Shown in pieces: positions 11,319 to 24,198 of a stretch of DNA of 64,000 nucleotides. Origin of the DNA: Termitomyces sp. T153 (lineage: Eukaryota; Basidiomycota; Agaricomycetes; Agaricales; Lyophyllaceae); NCBI GenBank assembly GCA_018296165.2, contig JACKQL020000042.1:412451-476450 (forward strand), written 5' to 3'. The notes beneath the pieces were generated by a model that had not been told where the DNA came from, did not search any database, and was given only the letters and a program-made list of their open reading frames with translations. Made by a program: the position numbers and the translations under genes. Within the stretch, counting starts at the first letter, position 1. Each line of letters opens with the position of its first letter.

Positions 11319-13203
11319 ATGGCGACTATGCTATACGATGATGACTCGTCCCACCTGACATATTTCCCGAATCAGGAGCAGACATTTGTCTCCGGCACGG
11401 AGTTCCTTGGTGGATCCGCTACTTCTTTAACTGTGGGTCAAGATGCACCCACATTGTCTGTTAATTTTTCAGGTTCGTGCCATGTACATAAAGTCCGTCA
11501 TATCCATACACTCACAAGGATACAGGAACTTACGTTACACTATTTGGACTTTTTTTCCCATCGGAGTCTGTCATTGTCACGATTGATGGCAAAGGACAAT
11601 CTCTAGCTGGATTGCGGTTTATGAAGACCAATGATATTGTATATCCCTTCTATCAGTCCCCAACTCTGCCTGATACAACACATATTCTGACAATTGCAAT
11701 CAATGCTACTAGTAGTACTCAAAACCCAGGCCTGGTCAACACAATTGTCGACTATGTCACTGTTACAGCCGGAGAGAGCACTTCATTGGTGGGAGAGCGG
11801 TTAATTGTTGACGAAAGTGATCCCTCAGTGATATTTGAGGGCAATTGGACACAAGATACAGATCCTGCCTTGTCTGGCTCCAATGGCAGTCTACGTTATG
11901 CTTATGCAAACACGACTCACCAAACTTCCTCAAATGGTGCATCAGCTACCATTCCTTTCAATGGTCTGTATTCTGATGGAAAGTCAACTTGCCAGCATTA
12001 CCGCTTACTTCAGTATGTGTTATAGGAACGACGGTATCTGTGTTCGGTGTCTGTCATGGCTCGCCTATAGATTTGGATATCAGCGTAGATGGAGAACCTC
12101 GACCTTCCGAACTACTCACATTCATTAACTCCACAAACTTTCAATGGTTTTCAATGGATGGCCTAGCTCCAACTAATCATACGCTTAAACTGACACTTCT
12201 CAATGCGGGTGACAACAATGCTACCTTCAACTTGGACTACATAATCTATACTCCATCCTTCACTTCACTCGCTGAGAAGGAAGGATTGAGTACCCAGCAA
12301 CATTTCACTCATAGCTCTCAATCTCAAGAAACAAATACAGCTAATTTGCCACAGAACAGCACTATTCTGTCACCCAGCCATCCTGGAATTTCTCATGGAA
12401 CACTTTTGGGAGTTGTTGTTGGGCCCATCTTTTTTGGAGTTATAATCATCCTTATAATCTTGATCTTGCGTAGGAAGAAACTACTCTTTTGGTCCTCCAA
12501 AGAAAAGCCCCACACAGGTATGATAGTTACAACTCTGCTATCTAATTCAGTATAGTGCTAATTGATATCAAGTCATTCCTTTCAGCCCTCCTCATCCTCA
12601 AACTCAAGGCCTTTCCCAAATACGAGTGTACCATAAATCCAGTACAGTCAATGGACAAAATGTCCAGGAGACCCCCGTCTCTGAGCACGACCTCCCATCA
12701 GTTGATATGATCACTACTTCCCAGGAGTTGACTGCTACACGCAGACTTGCACACTGGTGGATACGCCTTTGGCAGCGCACAGAGCCTGGAACGGGTATGC
12801 TTCATTATCTGATGTACTAACCATTATTCTGAACCTGTGTCTAGTTGAAGCCTTTCCAACTAATTATAACCCATCAATTGCTCGTCAATCGATGGTTCAA
12901 CGCAAGCCCACTCTACCTGTTTGGGCCTCACATGGCGCACAACGGCGAACTTCCCATCAGAGTAACCCTAACAGTGAAAATGAGACCATCGTGCCAGTAG
13001 TAGACCCACAACGGCTTCAAGAGCTGGAGGAACTGGTACTTTCCCTCCAACAGGAAATCGAACAATCACGTCAAGCATACGGAACACAGAATGGAGTACT
13101 TATGAGAGAAATGGTTGGAAATGGCAGCAACACAACAATCGAGCATGCCCAACAAGGGAACGAGGACCGTGGTAGCATGACAATATCAGCCACAGTAGTT
13201 TGA
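11319..13203 (+). CDS. Copy C: single-pass membrane protein of a fungal beta-domain family, 542 aa
   Basis: Exons 11319-11472, 11526-11963, 12026-12517, 12609-12794 and 12845-13203 join in frame, all with GT-AG introns. Two related extracellular-type domains each contain a Gly at a phase-1 exon boundary followed by xYVTLFG or TTVSVFG. The first domain has YPFYQSPTLP, the second DPSVIFEGNWTQ, YAYANTTHQTSS and GLAPTNHTLKLTLL. There are many N-glycosylation sites. A transmembrane helix at about residues 322-347 is followed by RRKK. The roughly 195-residue cytoplasmic tail ends with a short coiled coil (LQELEELVLSLQQEIEQSRQ) and ISATVV. No signal peptide follows the chosen ATG. The family is common and expanded in Agaricomycetes; its function is unknown to me. 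A surface sensor or adhesion role is only a guess. Confidence 0.8.
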
Positions 13204-16159
13204 CACCGGATTCGATCCCCTCGAGCCAGCTGATGGATAAAGGATTGAAAGAACGTAGTGATTCTAGAAGTTTGATGTAGAGTATTGATAAGTTATCAGA
13301 ATAGATGTTGCTACAGTTGACTTACAGCAAGGAGCAGCCCAGAAAGTAGGGGACTATGCTATGTGACATCGGAATCGGCTGCGGGAAATTCTCATTCACT
13401 ACTTGTCCTTCTCATTTGGAAGTATTCGATAACTTGACTGATCCACGGTGCATCCACAAAGTTCTTCTCTCTTCATACGCTCACATTGATCCGACAGCAA
13501 TCCATGTGAACTGTCCATGTCCATTGTGCTATCTGGGCACGACGAAGCAGCTGTCATGCAAGCCCTGGTGTTATTGTCTTGGCAATTGGGCCGTTTGCAG
13601 TACGGATCAAAGAGGTACATGGTCGTGCCTGCCGAGAGGAGTGGGGATCTAGGTGTGGTACTGCAAGTGCAAAGTTGACGCCGATAAAAGTATTACGCAG
13701 AGGAACGACATTTAAAATTTGTCCGCTTATCGAGGGAAGGCCGTTGATCTAGATGTGACCGGTGAGCGAGAAGGAAGGAGAGAGCGGCTGTCGATAGAAG
13801 GAATTGTAGATTGCAGTGTCTTGGTCTCGTATTACATCGTGCATTATATGCGCTAATTAAAGCTGTTTTTGATGGGCTGCATGTTTAATAGGTTGAATTT
13901 GGGCCTAAAATGGAGAACTACGGCTGAAAGAACTGAGACAGATAGGATCCGGTATAATGCCACTATTTCATGCTGAGTTCTTCCTTGGGCACTTTGACGA
14001 TAATCTAGTTTCATGATCGCTTATTGAAACTTGTACAGAACAACCTTTACATGGTACCACGGATATTCGGCAAATTCCAGTATCCAAATCCTGCTAGTCA
14101 ACCAAGCACGCCAGGGTGTCGAGCTGTATAACGGATGTAACTTGAGAACCTAACTGGATATTCCCGAAGAAGATGTATCTATGTGTGTCAGGTGCAACCA
14201 GCAGGGTGCTGTCTATTTCAATGTATGTCATCCTTGCTTCCTAGTCGATATGCTAGCGTGGATCCTGGACTATTGCGTATCGTCCCAACGACAACCGCTT
14301 CGAGTTTAAACTGGATGAGGTCCTCATTCTCAGTGTGTATAGGCACAAGCCTATACTGCCGGGCACTGTGAGAGGATTAAGTGCGGAAGAACCTTAAGTT
14401 AAATACATCCTTGTATGACGTTACTGGAGAACTTCATGTCAAAAGTCAGTATGCGCACATATCCAGCCAAGCTAACAACGAATAGACTAAGGTGCGGGCG
14501 GAATGCCGCCTTGTCGGGTCCGGTCACTGAGTAGGGCTTAAAGTATACTTTGAAAGGAATGATGTGTATGCGGGCGGGAGGTAGACTGTGCAGGCAAGGG
14601 GGTTGAGTTGGTTGGTGTTCAAAAGAAGAGACGGGGTGAATTTGGAGACGTATAAGAACAGGAGTTGCAATTCCTTTTGAAAGGTAATTGGACTGATGAC
14701 GTGAGGGATTCGAGGCCACTGGCAAATGTATGCAACACACAGGGGCAGAGTCAAAGAATTAGGATAGTAAAAGAGAAGGCACGGCCCGGTGCCCCTGCAA
14801 ACACACCCTCTGCAAGCACATCCTCTTCTGGCTGTCATCCGTCAACATCTCATAGTGCACCGGCCAGTCCTCGCATACAGTATCCCCCGTCACCTTCCCC
14901 ACCGGGCAACATACTTCGCAACGAGGGGTACGTTTGTTCGCCTGCCCTGGGCACGAAAAGATGACTCGGAATAATAGTAGCGGCGTTAGATGAGGAGGTA
15001 TGGTGTAAGTAATCTAAAGAAGCGGAGGTTGAAGAGCCTTGACAGGAGAAGTCGTGCGGTGCATATTTATACAAGTTTGTAGGGATGAGATCTATGAGGC
15101 GAGACAAGGAGCGTGGGTGTTGATTATGTAATGATCAGTGTGGTGCACCACGACTGTGATGTTCGAGTTTTTAACTTTCTTTGCGGGCACTACTTACTTA
15201 GTGCTACTTTGGCTCATGCAGAGTGACATAATAATTGATCCTCATGACAAAAGTATACCTCAGGTTCCTACGGTCCTCACAACACTACTGAACTTCCCCA
15301 AGATACTGCTCAACCTCTTCACTGTATGAAAGTCAAAGACGGCAGCATTGCACACATCCCACTTCAACACATCCCTCCTCCCGGCTAAAACCATGATTTT
15401 GCTTTCTCTCATCGCAACTTATCCACAAAATACTAGTCACCATCACTGCCAGACTTTGTTGGCCTCGTCTCGTATTCCCCCCCATCTCCTTTCTCCTGAA
15501 TAGCCTATGCACCCGGCCATGCATGTTTGCCATGCTCGCTTGAACACGCACATCATTTCGGATATCTAGAGAAGTAACTTCAGATCAAAAACCAAATGAG
15601 GGATGCACATTCTATGTATCAATCACTGATACTCTTCCTGGTCCAAAGTGCAATCTTCCTGTCACCAGGCCCAACTGACTACAAAACTTCCCTCACGGCT
15701 CGCACTCTCACCTTCTTGTTGGTGTTACCAGTCAGGAAGTATCCTATTGTCTGGTTATCTACTGCACTGCCCCTGTATCCTTGTTGGGATCACTCGATAC
15801 GGCGATCAAATCCTTTCCAAAGATGAATCATCGAAGGGTCAAACTTCTATTTGGTTATTTCATCACTCATTGGACCTCGGAGATAAACTGGATTCCTTCA
15901 CTTGCAATTCAGCTTCCCCAGCTGTTAGGGCTAGAAATGATTCACTAGTAATTACACAATATCCCTGCTTGCATTTGATTGGTTTAGCAGAGAAATTCTC
16001 GGCCCCTTGCCACACCCCTCGGTTGTCCACTAATCCCACAAATCCTTGCAAGATGTTCAGAAACCCTCGAATACGGCGGCAGATTTCATCAGATGGTAGC
16101 ATCATCTTTGTTTGTGGATGCTTATGATTAGTATAGGCTGTGACTATACAATTTGCCAT
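13204..16159. other. Intergenic between copies C and D
   Basis: About 3 kb without a supportable gene. Open frames here are short and show no motif I know. The part at about 13340-13495 resembles the region downstream of copy D (18825-18980), so it is duplicated 3' flank. Short frames on both strands at 14400-15100 and 15600-16150 were inspected and not accepted. Confidence 0.5.
13340..13495. repeat. Duplicated 3' flank of copy C (partner 18825-18980)
   Basis: Both segments run GTAGG(G/T)GACTATG...GATGT/GACATC..., then ATTCACTACTTGTCCTT or GTTACTTGTGCTTTT, and end in a CTTCATACGCTCAC or CCATACACTCACG stretch. The similarity is imperfect but collinear, so duplication included non-coding flank. 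Confidence 0.5.
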
Positions 16160-16166
16160 TATAAAG
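16160..16166 (+). promoter_or_regulatory. TATA box of copy D
   Basis: TATAAAG within CATTATAAAGGATC, at the position equivalent to the TATA box of copy C. Confidence 0.5.
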
Positions 16167-16203
16167 GATCCTGCTTCAATTTCTTTTCTTCAACAGAACC
16201 TCA

Positions 16204-18667
16204 ATGGCAACCATAGTCTATACTGGAACTATTTCAACTCGACATCCGTTACAACAGTCTCCGACAACACATTCTTTCATGGATCTGCAACTAAAATGCT
16301 CGGGGAATCAATAGGATTGTCTCTTACTTTTTCAGGCATGGACCATGTTAAGTAAATCATATACGTTGACTTAGCGAATACTCATAGGAATCTCCACCAT
16401 GCTATTTGGATCACTTTTTCCATCTGAATATGACACCATCACTGTCACAATTGACAATTAAACACAATCTCAGCATGTCGTGGATGGGATAGATCACATT
16501 ATACATGCCTTGTATCAGTCCCCAATGCTACTTGGGGGAACACACACTCTGACAATCAATTATACTACCGGCCCATATGACTCTGAATGGATTGTTGACT
16601 ATGCCACTGTTGCAGCTGCAGAGGTCACTCCATTGGTGGGAGAGCACTTAATTGTCGACGAAAGTGATCCTTCAGTGATATTTGAAGGCAACTGGACACA
16701 AGATACAAACTCTGTCTTGTCTCTTTCTGATGACAGTCGGACACGTTATGCTTATGCAAACACAACTCACCAAACCTCCTCCATTGGTACATCAGCTGCA
16801 TTCCATTTCAATAGTTTGTCTTCTGACAGAAAGTTGATTTTTTAGCATTACTGCTTACTCCATCATAGGAACATCAGTGTCTGTATTCGGCGTCTGTTCT
16901 GGATTGCCTATTGAATTGGACATTAGCATAGATGAGGAAACCAGTCTACCTTCACCAAGCTCATTCAATGAATCTTTGACCTTTCAGTGGTTTTCAAAGG
17001 ATGACCTTACTTTGACTAATCATACACTTCGCATGACACTCATGAAAGCAAACAATGGTAGTTTCAACTTGAACTACATAGTCTATACCCCATCCTTCAA
17101 CACTTCACCAATTCAACCTTCAAGTTCTCAAGTAACAAATACAGCTACTGTGTCACAGAACAGCGCTCCCTTGCCACCTAACCATCCTGGTAAAAGACCT
17201 GGACTATTGCCAGGAATTGTTGTTGGGACTATCCTTTTTGGAGTTATCATCATTGTTGTACTCTTAGTCATGCACAGGAAGAAACTACTCTTTTGGTCGT
17301 CTGGACAAAGGCCCAACACAGGTATGATAAATACAACTTTGGTACTGGATTTAGCATAGTAATAATCAATATCAAGTCATTCCTTTCCACCTTCCCCATC
17401 CTCAAACTGAAGGTTTTTCTCAAATACAAGTCTATCATAAATCTAACACGGTCAACAGACGGATTGTGGCCCCTGTCTCTGAGCATGACTTCCCATCAGT
17501 TGAAATGACCGCTACTTTCCATGGGTCTACCGCTACACGCAGACTTGCACACTGGTGGACACGCCTTTGGTGGCGTACAAAACCTGAACCAGGTATGTTT
17601 CAGCATCTGATTTACTAACTACTATCCTGAACCTGTATATGGTTGAAGCCTTTCCGCCTAACTGGAACCCATCAAATTCTCGTCAACCGATCATACAATG
17701 GAAGCCTTCCCTACCTCCTTGGCATGTTGCACGACAACGAGCTTCACTTCAGAGTGACGCTAATAGTGAAAATGAGACCATTGTTCCAGTAGTAGACCCT
17801 CAGCGGCTTCAAGAACTGGGCGAAATGTAGGGTTTGATGCCCTCGAGTGATCAGATCAACTGATCAAACCTTCTTTTCACAGTTGTTCGAGGGCTTTTAT
17901 GATAGACTAAATCTCACTTTAGAAATAGTATTGACAGTTTATGTCTTTATTCGAATGATTGAGACGGTCTCGCACAGAAGAATGGGCACAATAGTTCTAT
18001 TATACTAGTTAACCTGAAGCTAAATAAAGCTCGTAGGCCTAAGCAATCCGCTCCCTGGGGATCACCCCCCTACTCGTCTGCGTTATCCTTCTTTGATCAT
18101 TCCAGGATTTAACAGTACTTTGATAGACTAAATATACGCATTGTTTTGAGGTTGTAATTTAGTGGAACGTTCCAAGGAATTATGCAGAGGTTCGCCGGCT
18201 TTGATGGCTGATCTCGGCTGGTGATCCGAGATTGCCGTCTCGGCTTAGGCACTGCCACGGACTCGGCTCTCTTGTCAGCACATGATCTCTTTTGAACGTT
18301 GTGATTCTGACGTGCTTGCTTTGGTTCAGTCATTCTTAGTTTCGCGTGGGCGGTAGTACTTAGATTTTAAGGTATGTCTCTTCACGTCTACAGTTTTCGA
18401 CGTTTATGGCTTACAGTTTTCAGCCATTTTTGATAAACGAGACTTTCTTTATTGATTTTAGTACTTTCACCGGTCCTCACTTTTGAGGCCGGCGTATCAG
18501 TACTCTCCCTCCAACAGGAAATTGAACAATCACGTCAAGCACACGGAGCACTGAATAGAGCAATTATGAGGGAATTGGTCGGGAATCACGGTGAAATCAC
18601 GAACGAGCACGGACGACAAGAGAATGGGGATCTTGGTAGCGTGACGATGTCCGCCACGGTGGTCTGA
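16204..18667 (+). pseudogene. Copy D: membrane-protein paralogue killed by several lesions and an LTR
   Basis: The exon order and intron positions follow copy C. Matching segments include FFHGSATKM, TVTIDN, DPSVIFEGNWTQDT, YANTTHQTSS, SVFGVCSGLPIELDIS, a transmembrane segment near 17200-17270 followed by MHRKK, IVPVVDPQRLQEL, and the final LSLQQEIEQSRQ ... MSATVV. Lesions: a frame change soon after the ATG; TAA in place of Lys after TIDN (near 16459); loss of the AG acceptor of intron 4 (TATG where copy C has CTAG); and a solo LTR (17826-18499) between RLQELGE and LSLQQE. It therefore encodes no full protein. Confidence 0.85.
17826..18499 (-). mobile_element. Solo LTR (gypsy family, 674 bp) inside copy D
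   Basis: It begins TGTAGGGTTTGATGCC and ends GGCGTATCA. The larger LTRs at 30474 and 39598 begin TGTAAGTTTTGATGC and end CAGGC(A/G)TATCA, and all share GATCAAA-type and GCTTACAGTTTTCAGC motifs, so this is a diverged, shorter member of that family. Related elements code on the minus strand in this orientation. I could not see a clean target duplication: left flank GCGAAA, right flank GTACTC. Confidence 0.75.
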
Positions 18668-20372
18668 TGCAGGATTTATCCTTTGGATGGAAGATGGATG
18701 ATGGACACGAAGGTGAGTCCAGAACGTCGACGGTCAATCTCGAATTGACCACACTGATTGAAGTCTTTTGATTGCAAATCTGGGAACGGAAGGGACGTGA
18801 ATTTGAATTTGCAATGAGGCGCAGTGTGGAACGTAGGTGACTATGTGATGTTCAAATTAGCTGTTGGAAATTTGGATTTGTTACTTGTGCTTTTCGATGT
18901 CAATGCGAAAGCCTAATTAATACATTGACGCTGATCAGTGCACAAACCTCATCCTCTCTCCATACACTCACGACAGAAATCTACTCTGAATCGTCGCTTT
19001 TCACATCAACCCACATCAACCAGTACATCTGATCGACAATATGATCTTAACCCCTGTGGACAACCCTGCTCAAAATGAAGGATCAATTTTCAAGATCACG
19101 TCTGAGAATGACTCAACATACTTTTAACTATTCCCAAGAGTGGTCTCACGCTCGGTGGGTAGAACCTTCGCTATTCACGCACCGCAGTCACACCCTTACC
19201 ACCGAGCTCACGATTCACATCCTTATATCGCACTCTCGCCCCTACAATCTCGATTCTCTCACTCGCGTCATATTTGTGCCGCTATCCTCTCATCCTCCAA
19301 AGCTTTCCCCCTCAACACCAAAATCAGTACTAGAACCGGGTGATTCCTACGTCCTGAGTTCCCCGCATACTCCACACTCTGTCATGCATTTATGGCTTCG
19401 ACAAATACATTTTTCAACCTCTGCACGTTTGGAGCTCCTAATTACGCAATGGTAACGTCGCCCATGTATCAATAGGTGTTTTGACCATAACAGGGAGAGG
19501 AGGGCTTATCTCGTTTTGGCTAGGCACGGTGTAACAACGAGAACTCAGAGAACTGCGACTATGTGCTTCGATGTGTATCATGTTTGTACTTTCGCAGGAC
19601 GACATTAATTTTAGTCGAAAACGTTGACTTTCCAACCGAGGACCGCATGCAGCTCTCTCATAAGACGAAAATCAAGGAAGACTGCAGAACCATTGAACTG
19701 CAACTTCTTTGCTTCTCTTATCGCAGCTTATCGCTCAGTCTCCTGTTCCTCAAATAGATCGCCTCATTCGCGTTCACTGCCCTGGCTGTTCCTGCTTCTC
19801 GAACATGCGTACCATGGCAAAGCCTTCCATGGAGCCTCACGATAAGGGCTGTGCGCGCGGAGTACATGCATAGCAAGTACGAGGCTACTGTAGAGTTACG
19901 ATGTGGATAATTTGTTCAGAGGCGAGAAGCATCGCAAGGTCCTTATCGGCCATGGACAGATCGCCGTGTGTGTTACGCGAGCAGAAGTGCATCTTCCTCT
20001 TCTAAGCCCCGGTGACTGCATGATGCGTGATGATTTGATATGTGGGGGGCAGTGCTTAATTTTGGCGCCATCATGTAGGAATAATGGATTTCAGTTGCAG
20101 CCAACTCCATCTTAAACCACAAGATCTCACCCCAATCCACAGTTCACAGTCCACAGCTCCACCTGCTGTACCCGCGCAGCATCCAAAGAACAAAAAGAAA
20201 GGCAGTCATCCGGCACAAACCCAAAAATAACACACGTCATTTACACTTGCCCACGTGCCTCCGAGTCAATCGCCAAGCCCAAAATCGCGTGACGTGTGCT
20301 TCCCCTAATTTAAATAATAAACTCTCTTCCCCGCTTGTCCCCATCCCGCGTACGCCCATCATCGAATATTGA
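18668..20372. other. Intergenic upstream of the MAM3-like gene
   Basis: The left part is duplicated 3' flank of copy D. The rest includes the promoter and 5' leader of the MAM3-like gene. Short open frames on both strands show no recognisable domain. I see no RNA gene. Confidence 0.5.
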
Positions 20373-23300
20373 ATGGTCCCTACTCCCCTTAATGCCCGCA
20401 CACTCACTCGCCCAAGTACAAGTCTCAGCGCAAGCACAGCCAAGCTGCTCTATGCCCTCTTCTCCCTCGGCGCGCAACTCCATGGCCGCAACAGTGGCGG
20501 CACGGCGTCAATATTCAGCAAACGTGCGACCACGGCGGGATGTGAGCCAGAACCCCCGCACCACCACAACAAAGCCCTTGCAGCGCTTATACCAGTCCTC
20601 GTACTCCTCTCGGGTCTGTTTGCCGGGCTGACGCTGGGCTATATGAGTCTGGATGAAACGCAGTTGAGTGTTTTGTGCATCAGCGGGACTCCGTGAGTAG
20701 ATTTTTTCGCCACATTGTCGTGTACTTTGAGTTGTCACTAATGTACATATCTTCGCAGCAAACAACGCGAATACGCAAACAAAATCATGCCAATCCGCAA
20801 AAACGGACACCTCCTCCTTGTCACACTCCTCCTGGCAAATATGATCGTCAACGAGACACTTCCCGTCATTTCGGAGCCTGTACTGGGCGGTGGACTTCAG
20901 GGCGTAGTGGTTAGTACAGTGCTTATCATTATGTGGGTCCTTTTCTCTCTGCCTTGCTCTACTCTGCCACTTTATGATCTATCTCCTTGTATCTTGTGTT
21001 TTGCCTGCGGTTTCTCTCAACTTTTAGTTCCGTTTCGGATCTTCTTTTTTCTTGTCCTCTCTATGGACCGTGACATTCGCATCATATGTATCCCCTTCCA
21101 CGGGCAAAAACGTTCAATGTCTCACGGTACATCGTGTCGTGACGTCACGCGCTCTGGTAGATCGTGTTTCATCCAGTCGACGTTAAGCGCCCGCGCGATC
21201 TTGGCGCCGCGACAATCCTCCCTCAAGTTCTTTTTCTCTTGGCCATTGAGAAACCTGTCTTGGCAATTCCAACTAACTCAATTTTGTGACGTAGTTTCGC
21301 AGAAATTATCCCACAGTCAATCTTCACCCGCCATGGTCTCTACTTGGGTGCAAAGATGGCTACGCTCACGAAGTGTCTTATTCTTGGTTTGGTATGTCTC
21401 TTCCCCTCCCTCTCCTTCTTCACTCACCCTAACACCCCAATCTCTCCCCAGGGCATAATCGCATGGCCCGTCGCGAAGCTTCTCGAGTGGGTTCTGGGTC
21501 CTCACCACGGTATCATTTACCGCCGTGCGGAGCTCAAAGAGCTGATCGCGCTGCATTCGTCGAATTCCCCACATGGTGGGGATCTGAAAATTGATACTGT
21601 GACGATTATTGGTGCTACGTTGGATTTGCAGGAGAAGGTTGTTAAGCAGGTATGGATTATCTTCCTCCACTTGTCGTCTAGTGTCTATGGGACTGTTGCT
21701 TACTGTGTTCGCAAGGCGATGACGCCCATCGAGGACGTGTTCATGCTATCCATTGACTCAAAGCTAGACTACGACCTTCTGAAAAAGATCGTACAGACGG
21801 GCCACAGTCGTGTTCCAGTCTATGAGGAAATTGATGTACCGGTCTCGACAACGGACGGGGCGGTGACGGAACGTACGCAGAAAGTGAAGAAGATCCTTGG
21901 TATTTTGTTGGTTAAACAGTGTGTCATGCTTGATCCCAAAGGTAAGCTTTTTTTCATCTTCATTTTGATTACTTGGCGACGAGCCTATGTGTGGATTTAA
22001 TACTGATTGTACGGATTTTCGTAGATGCCACGCCGCTTCGCAAAATGCCTTTGAATAAAGTACCGTTTGTCCCGAATAATGAATCACTGTTAGGTATTCT
22101 GGATAAGTTCCAGGAGGGAAGGAGTCATATGGCTATTGTTAGTAGGTTTAGTGTAGAAAAGGCAAGTCGTATCCTTACCCTGCTCTCAATGCCTAATGCC
22201 TGGTCCGGCTGACGACGATTCGTTTTAGGCTATCAGTGTTAAGAAAGCAGCGAAACGCAGTCTCACGCAGCGTCTTCGTATGCGCGTTGGGATGGGTGAC
22301 TCGGATTCGAGCGATGATGAGAAAGATGTCGAGAGTGGTGCTGGCAGTGACAGGAAACTGAGCGGCGTGGAAGAAGTTGAAGGTGAAGAGGCGACATCAC
22401 GCGAAGACGCAGTAATCGAACATGATTTTGGGACTATGAGTCAGACGGTGAGGATTTCTAAGACTAGGAGGAGTAAGAATGGGAGGAGTGTCGCGGGTGC
22501 GCGGGGTGATAAGGATAAGACCGACACCGAGGATGCTGAGAGTGAGATAGAGAAGGGACAAGGCGTGGAGACTATGGTGGTAGAGGAGCCAAAGAAGACC
22601 ACGAGGTCGTCGTTTCAGCTTCCGAGGGCGGCGGCGAGTATGGCGTCGATGTCGGGGCTGGAACAGAGTATGCCTGCTGATGCTGTCCTGGGGAAGGAGG
22701 GGGCTAAGGAGGTGGGTATTTTTTCGTCTCTCACAAGGTGGCCACTGCAACGGTGCTAACGGGTATGACTTTTTGATCTACTTACATAGTTCTTGAAGAA
22801 TTTTGATCCGGCGGTTATGCCTCTCGGGATCATTACGCTTGAAGATGTCCTAGAAGGTACGTGCTTTTCCTTCCTGAAGTTCGGTCATCGGCTGAACATT
22901 TCCTACGTAGAACTCATTGGAGAAGAAATTTACGACGAGTTTGACCCACAAGGCGCCCGCGGTGATCCCTACCAAGTCCCGCCGAAGAGCGAGTCCGTGC
23001 CTCCGCCAGTCTACGCTCCTGATCCTATCCATGCCCCGTCCGCGAAGCCAGGCACGTTGACACCCCTGCACATGCCTACGGCTTTGAAGAGCCTCAGCAG
23101 TCTTGGGTTTCTTAGGTCCAGGAGTGCTCCGCCTGTTCCGCGGGACCAAGATAAGGACAATGAGAAGGGGGAGAAAGATGTCAACCTTGAGATGCCCACG
23201 CTGTCTGGACAAACGCAGGGAGACCAACGTCCCGCTTTATCTTCATCGTACACTCAGGCCGCTCCTACGCCGGAGCCGAGTAGACCGTCTTCGCATGCGG

Positions 23301-23599
23301 GCCTGAGTTCCGTCCCGGCAATTGAACTGCCTATGCCTACCAACCTGCCTTTGGAGGCTGTGTTACTTGATCGGAAGAGGAGAATGGTTGGGACGGCTGG
23401 TGGGGCGCCGTCGATGGTCAACTTGGGGTCGGCGGGGGCAGGTGGTGCTGTGGATGCAAATTTGGTACCGAGTGCGAGGAGTATCGTGCAGAAGGGCACG
23501 AGGTTCAAGAGTAGTCCGCTCGTTGAGGAAGAGGTAGTTGATCGGGAGTCGAGGAAGGATGGAGACGGAGCTGGGAGTGGCGAGCAGAGGGAGATGTGA
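20373..23599 (+). CDS. MAM3: CNNM/MAM3-type metal transporter (DUF21 plus CBS pair), 796 aa
   Basis: Exons: 20373-20692, 20759-20932, 21295-21391, 21452-21649, 21716-21941, 22025-22161, 22229-22711, 22790-22856 and 22911-23599. They join in frame to 796 residues. The DUF21 membrane domain starts at about residue 69 (LFAGLTLGYMSLDETQL) and includes KQREYANKIMPIRKNGH, LLANMIVNETLPV and FAEIIPQSIFTRHGL. The CBS pair follows: AMTPIEDVFML near residue 264, SRVPVYE, then PLGIITLEDVLEELIGEEIYDEFD near 547-575. A charged low-complexity insert (about 385-545) interrupts the CBS region and the C-terminus is Pro/Ser-rich. Yeast Mam3 is a vacuolar-membrane protein of the same family affecting Mn/Mg homeostasis. 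The second intron is long (362 nt) and intron 6 uses a GC donor. Symbol by family resemblance only. Confidence 0.9.
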
Positions 23600-24198
23600 G
23601 TGTAGAGTTTTTCTTGTGGTTTTTTGGAGTCATGTTGTATGTGTATCGCGATCGTGTATGATATTTGTTTGTTCGGTATGATAGTACATACGAGTTATCT
23701 TGATACCTGATTAGCCGGCCCAGAACTATGATTGAAAAACTCAGCGTTATTGACAATAATGAGATCTTCATACCTTATTATATGCAAATTCCCTATAATT
23801 CGAATTTTGGAGGGGAGGGGATCATATGTAACCGTTAGTGATTCTTGAATTTTGAGCGAGAAACGCCACTGATGCATAACGTATTTGGGGTTGCTAACGA
23901 AGATCCGATATATTCAAGTTGTCTTACCTTTCCAATCGCTAAAGGTCAATACACTGATCGTCAAATGGGTTTTGGATGGGGTCAGTCGGCAAGTTCCGTG
24001 TACACATCCTCATCCTCAGGTTACGATGATTCAGCGGCCCGGGACACCGTTACCTGATTAACACCTCGAGATGCGATCCAGCAGAACACGAACTTATGTA
24101 GAGTAAAACAGTAGTTTTAGTCCTCAGTCACTCTCCGTAATGTAGTTGACTGTATATTAATTTATCTGTAGAGCAAAACAGTAGTTTTAGTCTACAGC
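23600..24198. other. 3' flank of the MAM3-like gene
   Basis: No gene seen. The CpG-poor block begins at its right end. It contains the direct repeat described at 24098-24192. Confidence 0.5.
24098..24192. repeat. Direct repeat, 25 bp unit at 70 bp spacing
   Basis: TGTAGAG(T/C)AAAACAGTAG followed by TTTTAGTC occurs at 24098-24122 and 24168-24192. The core AAAACAGTAGTTTT is itself an imperfect palindrome. It sits exactly at the change from normal to CpG-poor sequence. Confidence 0.75.

Noticed and set aside
13356..13652. 98-codon + frame with many cysteines downstream of copy C
   Set aside because: It lies in duplicated non-coding flank; the matching region after copy D does not keep the frame.
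17826..18499. Target duplication of the solo LTR in copy D
   Set aside because: Left GCGAAA and right GTACTC do not match; comparison with copy C suggests a couple of target bases were lost, so none is claimed.
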